From Bryopsis sp. KO-2023 (Eukaryota > Chlorophyta > Ulvophyceae > Bryopsidales > Bryopsidaceae), in NCBI GenBank assembly GCA_030272585.1, contig BSYQ01000011.1, positions 310,001 to 374,000 of the forward strand: a DNA stretch of 64,000 nt, in the 5' to 3' direction. A program made the translations under genes and the position numbers. Positions 1-10,377 of this stretch are shown one piece after another (positions within the stretch are counted from its first letter, which is position 1; every line of letters starts with the position of its first letter). The notes below the pieces were generated by a model that saw nothing but the letters and a program-made list of their open reading frames with translations, was not told the origin of the DNA and ran no database searches.

Positions 1-761
1 CTTTCGTAACGATCATGGTAGGCTTTTTGTACAAGGAATTTTATTCAGAATTTCGTTTCCAAGGTGCTAGGCACTTTCACAAAGGATTTTTACTAGGTTT
101 ACTCTATTTTTAGATGCAACTATTTATTGAGCTGGATTTTTACCAAGGCCAAGGCTAAATCATCTCGTTGTGGACGGCCTTCATTGGGCAAGTTTGCCTA
201 ATGTAAATTAAAATTTTATTCATTCGTTAATTTCCACCCATACAAACAATTAACATGGTTTGCTCCAGGGAAAAAGAAGGGAGAAAATTGCTCACAAGTT
301 TTTCTCATTACTTTTTCGAAAAGCCAAATTGTTTGTTTGGAAATGGTACCCCTACTAAACGAATTAATGATTATGATTGATTGCATTGTTGCTCAGCCTC
401 TGTGCTATCTCGCTGATTCACTTCTCATACCAGTTATCGGGACACGATTCATTCATGCATGTCGTTGCAACATGGCGGTTTGTCCTACATAACTTGTAAT
501 CCTTGTTTCCTTGTTTACCAGTTGCAATAATTCGAAACATTCCAATTCCAACGGTTTTAGAAAGAGCATGTCAACAATTTTCTCTTTCCTTGTACAGGGC
601 ATAAGCTGACTACTCTTTTCTTGTTCGATTCCATTACTTTTGACCGAGGATAGATATGGTCAACAAAAAATCTACACCTCCACCTCATCAACCCCCCCCC
701 CCTCTCTTCAAAGTTGTTCCACCCACCCTCTTCTTGTTTTTCCCATCACCGTTTTTTTCTT
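1..761. other. 3' flank of the SUVH-like gene; no gene seen
   Basis: AT-rich sequence downstream of the stop codon of the minus-strand methyltransferase gene. I see no open frame with coding character. It holds one copy of a short dispersed repeat and homopolymer C and T runs. Confidence 0.5.
129..230 (+). repeat. Short dispersed repeat, copy 1 (SINE-like)
   Basis: About 100 bp shared with copies at 3932-4017 (inverted) and 5264-5360. The best conserved core reads GGGCAAGTTTGCCTAATGTA and is followed by AAATTAAA and an ATTCATTC-like tail. A conserved body with a variable simple tail suggests a SINE or the 3' end of a LINE. I saw no A/B box and no target duplication, so the class is unproven. 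Confidence 0.6.
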
Positions 762-2776
762 TTACAGCAATTCACCACGACATTCGCTGGCCCCACAATG
801 ACACTCCAATTTCCTGCCTTCAACAGTATCTTTCTTGTATCCATAATCATAGACCAGCTCTGTTCCGGCTGGTATGTCGCAAGATGCAACGAAGCAAATG
901 CGATGGTAAATGGAATTGTGGCCCTCCCCCAACACGAACTGGATCGTCAAGTTCTGCACATCCCCGCACATGTGATTTATGTATCTCCCCACGTTCCCTG
1001 AATCGCAGCAGAAAATTGGTACTGTTACTCACGGCAGGTCGAAAAAAACAACACCAGTGTGGTTTGTGTCGGTTTTCCACACTTTTTTGATTTCTTTCTT
1101 TTAAGAAAAATAATTCTGAAATTTGGGGAGGGGGAGCAAAAGCTGACAAAAGAAAATTTTCCAGAGGGGGAGGTGGTGTTCTTGCTTTCTGGCTGTACAA
1201 TTTTCCACCGAAAAATCAGCGAGGACCATTTCTTCTTTTTTTCCCAATGCATGTCACTACAAAGTCGCTCCTCAAAAATTAAGCACATGTCAAAGATTTT
1301 GCTGGGACAGCGTGTGAATTGTATTATCAGCTAGAATATATGTCGAAAAAAAAATACTTCATGGCCTGAAAAGTAACCCAAAATTTTAGTGGCCCTGGAG
1401 GTGTGGCCCCCAAACCTCCAAACCCAAGGACATAATTCAAAACAAGCGTATCCGCCCACTATGTACTTCCTACAAATTCTGCTGCACACTCCCCAATCAA
1501 CATGGGGCCTGACGTCGAGGGGGGGGGGGGAGGCCCTCAGTGTCAAATGACGCCAAAAAATCTGAATTCAAAACAGCATCGCCCTCTTATTTCAGGTGCG
1601 TATGTTGTATATCTACACTAAAAGACTGGAGGTTTCCAACATTCAAACCACCTGTTCACTCGAATAGGGAAGCCTTCCAAGAATTCAATTCTCACCTTTC
1701 TTGTGGGCATTCATGACCAGAAAATGCCCATGGAAAGTGTCCTGCACCATAACCTCATCTGAGAATGGAACGACGGGGAGATCCTTGGGGTCACATGGAA
1801 TTTCGAGGCCGTTCAAATGGGCTTGCTTCATCAACAAGAAATGGTCCAAGCCAAACAAGTAGGAGTCATCTTCCACCAGCTCCTGCACCAGAAAAATAAA
1901 TAAAAAATATAATTAAAAAAACATCGTTGGGAAAATAATAACCATCAGCTGAAGTCACCACCGGGTCAGATTTCCCAGGGAAGAAAAAAAACAACAAAAA
2001 AACAGGATGCAATCGAGGACTGACATGCAGCAGGGGTGGTAGGCAGCCTCACACAAAAGCTACTATTCTTATTTCAACCATGCATCATTAAATAAAATCA
2101 CAAAATCTGTAATGTGATCTCAAGGCCCATATAATACTCATTTACATAGTGGATGGGCTGGATGGGGCTTTCAGCCTGGACATAAGATTTGAAAAAAAAA
2201 AGTAGGAAAAAAAAAGCTCGACAGGAAAAATATGCAGCCTACCGCTTCAGCATCGGTGATGAGCTCCCCAACATATTCGCAAATATATGCACCTCCAGGA
2301 ATATCCACACTACACCGCACCCCATATCCTTTCTTTTTTGTTTTAAAAATCTCCAAGGGGTATTGCAGGCCACCTGATGTGACTTGATTCCTGCGGCAGG
2401 TTGGACTAGTGCAACCGGAAGGACACTGGGAAAAAAAAAAAGCCCAAAAAAACTAAAGGCTTGATCTAATTTGCAGTCAGGTGCTGATTGAATTACAATA
2501 AACCCTGAGATAATCAGATAGGTTGTGTTTCAAGGAAGAGGAAGAAGAAAATCAGATCTACCAACGAAAGGTTCGATGGATTGACAACCTATTTCCTAGA
2601 ATTATGATGTTTTGCATAAGGCAAAGATTTCGCAAGTGGAGCCCGCTTCAGAACGCTTTAATGTGTTATATGCTGACTTGAAAACTCAAGTGTCTCACCT
2701 CACGACTAAAAATAAATAAATCTATAAAAAACATAGTGAGGTGAGACACTTGAATTTCTTTTTTTTTTGTGGGGAA

Positions 2777-2807
<31 letters not shown>

Positions 2808-5800
2808 ACACCTCAAACACTCCCTCGGGTATATTTTCATTTAGGAAGCCCTCTTTCGTATAAGGCACAAACATCTTCCGTTGGCAACCCGTTACACAAC
2901 CAATCTTTTTTATGCTGTCCTCGATCAATGCTTGGGCAGCCGCTGATATCGCCGGTTTGGTGACGTATTCAAAATCTGCTATCCAAGGCTGTTTCTCAAC
3001 CGGGTCGAATGCGGGGATCCTCAGCCTCTCTTGATTTCTGATGGTGTTAAGAAGAAAATAAATTTGCTGTCATTCTCTCAGAAAAATTTCCATTTTAAAA
3101 AGTAAAATTCAGGATATTGCAGAAAGTTTCTGAGCCGTTTCTTTATGTATTTAAAAATCCCATCAGATGTATTTCTAAGCCGTTTCTTTCTGTATTTATA
3201 AATCCCATCAGATGTATTTCTTTAAATTGTTTTCATTCCATATTTTCTTACAACAGGTAGCAACTGAGCGGATGAGTAGTATCTGGAGTGATACTCGCCC
3301 AGTTTCTTAAAAAGTTTCTGTTTTTTCTTCAGTTGCTTGCTTTCACAAAAGCCAAAGAAATAAAACTGAGCGAATTGTCCTTGCAGGCAGATACCCATGG
3401 CATACCCTGAGATATCGAAGGAGCTGATCTGCTTTCTCGCTGCAACACAGCAGTCGAATTTGAATATCTCAATCAGAATCGATTCTCCACATTTCTTGCA
3501 AATCGATACACACACTTTTGATTCAGCTAGCCAAAGAAAAAAAACCAGAAAAAACAGAAATTTTTTTCCTTGCCACATGGGGTGTTCAGCCTCGCTGCAA
3601 TGCATTTGAATTAAGAAAACAAACAAAAAACAAACAAATAGCAGCCCAGAAACTGTCGATCCTGTGACCTGGAAATTTTTTAAAAAAGTGTTTCGCGATT
3701 GGAGGAAATATACAGTGCTTACCTTGGAGCTTCTTCTTCCTTTCATTCTCCAGCTCTTGCACAATATTTTCTGGAGTGGAGTAGCCATATATTTTGGCAA
3801 CACTCTTCGTCTTGGATCGCTTTTTCTCAGCCACCTGTTAGGACCGCAACATCCATCCTTACTCAGCCTCACAACATCGTAACTGATACACTGCTTCCGT
3901 TGGGGACAAATGTATTTCCCCGTTAAACATATGTATGAATGAATGAAAGAAATTTTAATTTACATTAGGCAAACTTGCCCAACTAAGGCCGTCCACAACG
4001 AGGTGATTTATGCATAGAGTTTAGGTAAATCTAGGAAATCTCTAGAGAATGTGCTTTGATATTCGATTTAAAAAAAAAAAATTGAAAAAATAATTTTTTG
4101 ATTATAACTGAAAAAAAAATTCAAAAAAATCAAAGATAAAAAAATATCATCAAGTTTCATCAAAAATTGATTCTCCCAAAAGGAAAACTGTTTATCCAAA
4201 TTGGCATCGAATTCAGCAAAGCGACACATGCATGGCCTACTCCGCAATTCAATATGTCTTGGCTTGTTAAAAAAACACACATGTTTTCTGATTCACACTT
4301 ACTTTTGGCCCCTTTTTCTCGATGGCATCCTCCCTTTTCACAACGTCACCTGCCCTCAGGAAAATCTTCTTTTTGATTCGCTGAACCCTGTTCTCAAGAG
4401 TCATCCTCCCTGAGTACAGCTTTCCGACCTCAACTTTGGCTGATGCTTTGGACTCCCCAGGCACCCCTCGAAACTTGTACTTGCAGACTTTCAGGCCGGT
4501 ATTGGGGTTCACCTCCATCCAGGCGGACAATATCGTGTACAGCCCATCATATACATAGTCTTTGTGGCCCCTTTTCACAACCAAAAAGATTTTTCTTTTT
4601 TTTTAAACAGATGCTGAAGCGAAGTTGTTGAGAAAAAAATCTGGAAAGAGAAATTAATGAACTGAGGTTCCAAATCAATTTATCCACCACAAAGTAAGAA
4701 AATATTCACCCAAACACAATTTCATAAAATTTTTAAAATAGAATTTAAGAAAAAATTCCACCGTGGGGAAAAATTAAAGATTATTGTGCAACAATACAAA
4801 AAAAAATCAGCTTGGATCCCCCCAGCACATAATAACGAAATCCGATCACAGCACTGAGAGAAAAAGTGAAATCATTCAGAAAAACCCAGCAAGCAGTAAA
4901 AGTTCCAAGTTGCTGGATTGGATTTGAACGGCGTTTCTTTATTCTTACTGTTTTCTTGCGACTCTGACCATGCTTCCGGACTGGGATGCATTCTTCAGGG
5001 CCCTGTTTTTCGGGTTGTTGAACGATTGGTCCATGGGACTTTTTGCCGATTGGCCCCCCATACCTGGCAGTGGAAAAGAGCAGCGTTTTTATTTTTATTT
5101 TCTGGAGGGCTCGGTCTCAGGGTTTTTTTTTGTTCACATTGGCAATAATCAGGAAAAGAAGGTTGCATCGGGTCACTGAGAAAGCCACTTGAATTTCTGA
5201 GTCAGTCTGCACTGCGGAAGGGCTTCACTCGGCGGCAACTGTGGAGGGTTTTCTAGACTTTTTTGAGCTGGTTTTTTACTAAGGGCAGGGCTAAATCACC
5301 TTGTGTGGATGGCCTTCATTGGGCAAGTTTGCCTAATGTAAATTAAACATTCATTCATCCCAATTTCCATATCTTATAACTATAGATAGATACAAATTTT
5401 TTTTATCAAAAGAAAAATTCACAGAAGACTTACCGGAGTAAACAAACTCCTGCCCACCATCATCATCCCCTTCGTAACTACCTGACAGCACTATAGCATA
5501 CGGGATGCCATTGCTGAAGTTCACAAAAATTAAACAAAATAAGAAAAATCAGTAGGGTCTTTCCAAACGGGTCAAAAATCCCCTCACGAAAAGACTGCTG
5601 CACTTCTTGGTGATTTTTCAAAAAAATAAAATAGTAAAATAAACCAATATATCGTCAAGGGGAAGAAGAAAAAGGCATTCTAGTGCAGAAAAGCTACACC
5701 CCTGATCGTACTTAGCGTAACCCACACTATTTTTCCGTAAAAACTGTAGAAATTTCAGAGAAAACAGAAATTAGTGTGGGCCACACTATTTCTGAAATCG

Positions 5801-7173
5801 ACACTTGTTAACTTTTTGGTTTTTCCATGAATTAGTGTGGCCCACACGATTACTAGGTAACACTATTAAAAGACCCACACTAAATACGATTGAGGGTGTG
5901 CAAGGAAAAAAAACCAAGGAAAAAGGCAGTGGAGCGAACGACGTCCAAAAATTCTGAGCACACCAGCCAAGGAAGGTAAAATCCTGATCTAATATTCATT
6001 CTTTCATGATCAGTTTTCTCCTTTGAAAAAAAAAACCTTAAAAACAAGGAGAGAATTAACCCTCGTTCTCATATTTCGCCAGGGGTTAATGATCCTTACG
6101 AATTTCGATTAAAAAAAAATAACTCATCATAAACACCAGAAAAATTCCCCACAATAAACCACCGTTGCACAAATGAAATAATCTGACCTAATCATTTTTT
6201 ATTATTTTATTTCCCAGGTCCACAGCGATCAAGAAATTAAAAACAGTGTTTAAAAAAGCACCTTTTTGTGTTAAAAAAAAAAAACACGAAAAAACAAACA
6301 AACAAGATCAAGGTGATCATTCACTTTTTGTCATTTGCATGAAGCTGAAAAAAAACAGCAAGAAAGAAACTGCAATACAACTTAATTGATTCATCAGAAA
6401 CATCGTCTTTCATATATTCCAACAGAAAAATAAATAGAACAAATTGAAAAAATCAACATAATTATGAGCCCCTCAACTACCTCGCATCGATGCCGCTCAT
6501 GATTGACCCATGCACTCCGGCTACCACCATCTCGCCTTTGCAACCGAAGCGATCTCCAACTTCAATCCCTAAAGGGTGCCCGACCCTCTTCGCAGGAATC
6601 TTTCCCCTGTCAGCAAACTCCCTAGCAGCCACCATATCATCCTTTCTCTGCACACAGCCAAAAAAAGAATTTCCAAAATCAGCAAACAAACTGTTCTCAG
6701 CCCCTGCACACCATATCACAACTTGTTTGATCGACTGGGTTCTCTTCTCGAAAACTCGACGACTTTCCTCTGACGACTTTCTAGAGTCTGCGTGCTCGAA
6801 ATAGCTTCGGCGTGCGGGACGCCAACTTACGTCAAACACGTCTTACTAAACCGTTTTGTCAAGAGGCGAAACTGGCTTCCGTATGGCGCACCTGGCCAGC
6901 AGCCTTCAACTCTGCCATGCGCGTCTTATATTCTTTCAGGACGCCAAACACACGGTCCCGATTCCGTTTGTGGACTTCTGCATCTGTTGCATCTGTGGGG
7001 GGAGTGGTGCGAGGTTTGGTCGCGAGTGGTAAGGAAGGCTCCTTGACTCCATCAGGCCTAGATCGTTTCAGCGAACGTGCTGGGTCATCCAACGACGAAG
7101 GGTATTTTTCCACAAGCTTATTGTCCACGGGTTCGACGGGTCCGGCAGCAGGGAGTGCTTTAATTCCGGACAT
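762..7173 (-). CDS. SUVH-like SRA-SET histone H3K9 methyltransferase
   Basis: Eleven exons can be joined in phase: 7173-6892, 6647-6481, 5513-5434, 5063-4949, 4570-4303, 3834-3723, 3439-3406, 3037-2812, 2425-2243, 1882-1696, 997-762 (629 aa plus stop). The order is an N-terminal helical segment, an SRA/YDG domain (about residues 112-300; VLSGSYEGDDDGG, RALKNAS, DYVYDGLYT), a linker with FDISG, a pre-SET region (about 395-445), SET (about 455-605; GYGVRC, YICEYVGE, GRYINH, ELVYDYGY) and post-SET CHCGASECRG. SRA plus SET in one chain, at about this length, is the plant SUVH/KRYPTONITE layout, in which SRA reads methylated cytosine and SET methylates H3K9 in the nucleus. Odd points: the pre-SET shows only about five cysteines instead of nine, the NHSC motif reads NHMC, and one exon is only 34 nt. 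The ATG at 7173 opens the first coding exon. The exact SUVH subclass is not assigned. Confidence 0.85.
2777..2804. repeat. (TG)n microsatellite
   Basis: Uninterrupted TG dinucleotide run lying just inside the intron next to the exon ending at 2812. Confidence 0.9.
3127..3216. repeat. Two-copy 45-bp tandem repeat in an intron
   Basis: Two units (3127-3171 and 3172-3216) starting TTTCTRAGCCGTTTCTTT and ending CCCATCAGATGTA, with a few mismatches. They lie in the SUVH-like gene intron between the exons at 3439-3406 and 3037-2812. Confidence 0.85.
3932..4017 (-). repeat. Short dispersed repeat, copy 2 (inverted, intronic)
   Basis: Reverse complement of the core seen at 129-230, with the same GGGCAAGTTTGCCTAATGTA block and an ATTCATTCAT tail. 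It sits in the intron between exons 4570-4303 and 3834-3723 of the SUVH-like gene. Confidence 0.6.
5264..5360 (+). repeat. Short dispersed repeat, copy 3 (intronic)
   Basis: Third copy of the family. It shares GAGCTGG, GGCTAAATCA, GGCCTTCATTGGGCAAG and the TTAAA-CATTCATTCAT tail with copy 1. It lies in the intron between exons 5513-5434 and 5063-4949. Confidence 0.6.
5718..5886. repeat. Cluster of GTGTGG/CCACAC palindromes
   Basis: The motif ACCCACACTATT and its complement recur: a half site near 5719, a near-perfect palindrome TTAGTGTGGGCCACACTA near 5771-5788, a variant near 5831-5850, and a half site near 5873-5886. The central copy is extended by TTTCAGA/TCTGAAA arms, giving a potential hairpin at about 5752-5800. 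The cluster is intronic. It could be a decayed inverted-repeat transposon or a binding-site cluster. Confidence 0.55.
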
Positions 7174-10100
7174 GATGTTTCGACTTTGTTTTAGGTGCAC
7201 CCGATGTAACGAAGAGGAATGCAGCAGGTCGCCTATTTTGTCGTTTTGGGTGTGGCTCCGGTGTTGCTGAAAGTTTTCTTTTGTTTCGAGAAGTGAGAGG
7301 ACTCGTTTCTGGAACTGTGCAGCTTTTGCGTAAACGTCAAGAGGACGTCGAAATATCTTTTTTCTACTTTTTTTTATTCGTTAAATTATAATTTATTGTT
7401 TCAATAAATGGTTCAAAATGAGATGTAAAAATTTAAACCCATCTTCTCACATGATTCACACTTTTTTTCCCTTGTCACACATCTCCATTGTCACACCAAT
7501 ATTCCTTTATTTCAATGTCATGTTTGGGAGAAACAAACAAACAAACATGTTTGGGAGAACATGACTCCATAGAATTGCTCAAAATAAATAAATAAATAAA
7601 AACTTCAGAATGTTTTCGACCTTATTCATAAATTAAAAAAAGAAAGGAATCCTTTTAAACACCCTTGTGTTGCTCAGAAAAATCCTTGTGAAGTCTGAAG
7701 CAGTAGAAATAAATATAAAAAATAATAATAACATATAATGTATTTTGTGGCACTACTGTACCGCCAGTCTCACCAAAGACCCGAAGGCTGTAACACTTGC
7801 TTTGTTTGAATATCATTACATCACCCAAATATTCAGATCCAATCCCCATGTCATCACCAGAGCTATGCATAATGGCTTCTATGACATTAACCGTCTTGGT
7901 AAAGCAAAGAAAAAAGGGCATATCTCTCTCGTTTCTGAACGGAATCAAGCTCAAGAAAGTGCATTGAAAGCGGAAAATTATTCTTTGCCTTTTTGTGTAG
8001 TCCTTTTATTATTTCCACAGCAATATAAGATACTCTAGGGGGCTGAGTACATATACATGACTAAAACATCCTTATATTCGTCAAAAAGACTCCAAACCTC
8101 ACCAAACCAAAGTACCAACCCTATACAAGCATAAAGAATATTTTTGTCCTCCCAACAGTTTTTGTCGAGCTCAATTCCGTTGAGAAACGAGGGAGATATG
8201 CTCGTTTTTCTTCACTTCACTAAAATGATTATATCTCGCTCGCTTCTCAACGGAATTGAGATCGACAAAAACTGTTGGGAGGAGAAACATATTCCCTACT
8301 CCTGTGTTGGGTCGCACGTTCTGGTTTCGGTGAGGTTTCGAGCCTTTCCTAAGAACGAATAAGAATAAAAACCTGCAATTTTTTAATATCGTACTACGAA
8401 TTTTGTAGTACAGATCTCAGATCTCAGAACTTCTGAGTCGGAAGGTCATGTTCCTCAAATACGCTTGTAAGATTCTCCTTGCTCTTATTTTTGTTCGGTG
8501 TCCACTGTCTGTGAACGAAGTGTTGTGGGGTAAGAGTGCTAGGTGGCAAAAGGTAATTGAACTCTCCCAAAAACTGGTCGGGGGATAAAAGGGAAGTCTT
8601 GTGAGAAAGAACAGTTTTTGTGAGATTTTGCTGCCTAGTATGAATTCCCTCGTCTTGCGGTACAATCAAACTCGGTTCGATTGGACAAGGTTCCAGCCGA
8701 GACTTATCGATGTTCTCTTGTGTAATCTATTCTTTATGAAGCTCGAGACCGTTGTCTGCTGCTTGATCGCCTGGAGATGCCCACCTGAGGCACTCCGGGC
8801 TTGCAGTTAACACCACAGTTAACCGTGGCCGTCACGCACGAATGGACAACCATTCCACTGGCACTGCCACACAAAGGCTGAGTGGCCTCAGGGAACAACG
8901 TTGAATCGCAGAACACATTACTCATGGCCGTCCAAGGTATCTCAAGAGCATCTGTTGCAGAAGCAACAAATCTGAAGTCGGCAGAAGCTCCTTCAGGTTT
9001 TTTGACGGGTTACCGTCGAGTTGGAGGAGATTACAAATCACGCCACAAACTTATCACAAGAGAGAGGAGTATACGTGGAAGCAAACTACACAGAACTGCC
9101 CAATAAGTCATATTTCTCTGGCATTATGGGGGTTGATGGCCTATTTTTGCTGTAATGTAATGTAATTGAATTGATATCTCGAGGATATAACACAAAAACG
9201 ACAAACGGAGTCGTTCGAAAGAGCTACCCATGAAATGCATCAACGCATTATCACCAGCAAGCCAAACCATATGGAGATAATCTACATTCTATCAAAAAGA
9301 ATCATCACCCGCCGCAAACAAACATCAGATTGGAATATGGGGGATGTCACTTTTTCCCAGTTTCTGTCAAGCATGCGAAACGCCACACGAAATCGATCAA
9401 TTAGGATCCAATTCCCAACAGGGGATAGTGTTCTCAAACTTACAACATTTTTGTATGAAAAAAAAATCTGGGGGTGTTCCAAAAGAATGTGCAGACTTCA
9501 AACCATAGAACCCCCCCCCCAAACTCTGTTCTTTTTCTTTTCTTCTTCCTTTTTGGTTACAACAACTTCCAATAATTCATCGAGATGTTGTCCCCCGCCC
9601 CCAAGCTTCCACTCGCAAAACACACACACACAAAGATACATATACAAAAATAATGGAAAACATGCATTGGGGGAAGAAAGAGAGAAATCTCACCAAGCCG
9701 AGTGGTATAAAAAGAGCAAATACAATATCAATACCAATGTTTTAACTTTCAAGCAAGGAGCGGTCAATGTGTTAGGAAACCTAAAAAAAAAGTCGACAAG
9801 CGACCCCCCCCCCCCTCTCTCTTTTTTGTTTTTCCTTCTCATATCAGTTTCGAAATAAATCAAAAATTTACCAAACACCTCGCTCCTTCCCTCAACTTTT
9901 TTTTCCTCTCTCTCTCTCTCTCACCGTGTGTGCGCCAAACTTACAAAAACCAAATTGAACCAAAAAAAAAAAGAAAAACAAAGGCCAAGAAATCAGATCA
10001 ACGAAAGAAAGAAAAAAAGCCCTCCAAAATTGTAGAAAGATAAGGATCCAATTTTCTTTTTGTTTTTTCCTTGATCTTTTTTTTTGTTTTTTTCAATACA

Positions 10101-10377
10101 CGTTTCTGCATCGCAATAACTTCAAATTTTTTTCCCCTGTTTTCCCTCCTACTTCTTTTCGTTTCCGGCAGGGTTTCCATCTTTGACAGCCTGGATCATA
10201 CACCGATTGAGAAAAAAAGTCAAATATTAAATTCAAAACAAAATAAAAAAAACATTCCAAATGAGTTTTTTTATAAAATGAAAAAAATCAGCAATCCACA
10301 CCACCGCAAGGAGCAACATTAACATTTCTGTGAAACAAATCCAAATATGTCCAACACATACATGCATAAATGTCTAT
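7174..10377. other. Intergenic region between SUVH-like and SPP genes
   Basis: AT-rich, with long C, A and T runs near 9511-9520, 9800-9815 and 9899-9925. Its 7174 side should hold the SUVH-like promoter and its 10377 side the SPP 3' end. The open frames here are short or low-complexity and show no domain. The only structure I can support is the inverted repeat at 8137-8293. Confidence 0.45.
8137..8293. repeat. Long inverted repeat (hairpin, MITE-like)
   Basis: Arms of roughly 60 bp (about 8137-8200 and 8230-8293) are reverse complements with few mismatches. The left arm contains CTCCCAACAGTTTTTGTCGA and the right arm TCGACAAAAACTGTTGGGAG. About 30 bp separate the arms. A related half (GGGCATATCTCTCTCG) occurs near 7917-7950. 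The palindrome is too long and too well matched to be chance, and resembles a MITE or foldback element. Confidence 0.75.

Noticed and set aside
762-2425. SETDB1-type methyltransferase
   Set aside because: The SET and post-SET ends resemble SETDB1, but the same spliced chain carries an SRA/YDG domain and no split SET with MBD, so SUVH-like fits better.
3222-3872. 216-codon minus-strand open frame in the SUVH-like gene
   Set aside because: Crosses modelled exon and intron boundaries in the wrong frame; the conserved peptides come from two short exons inside it.
9235-9858. 207-codon plus-strand open frame
   Set aside because: Runs through C, T and A homopolymers and CACA repeats; the composition is non-coding and it has no splice or promoter support.
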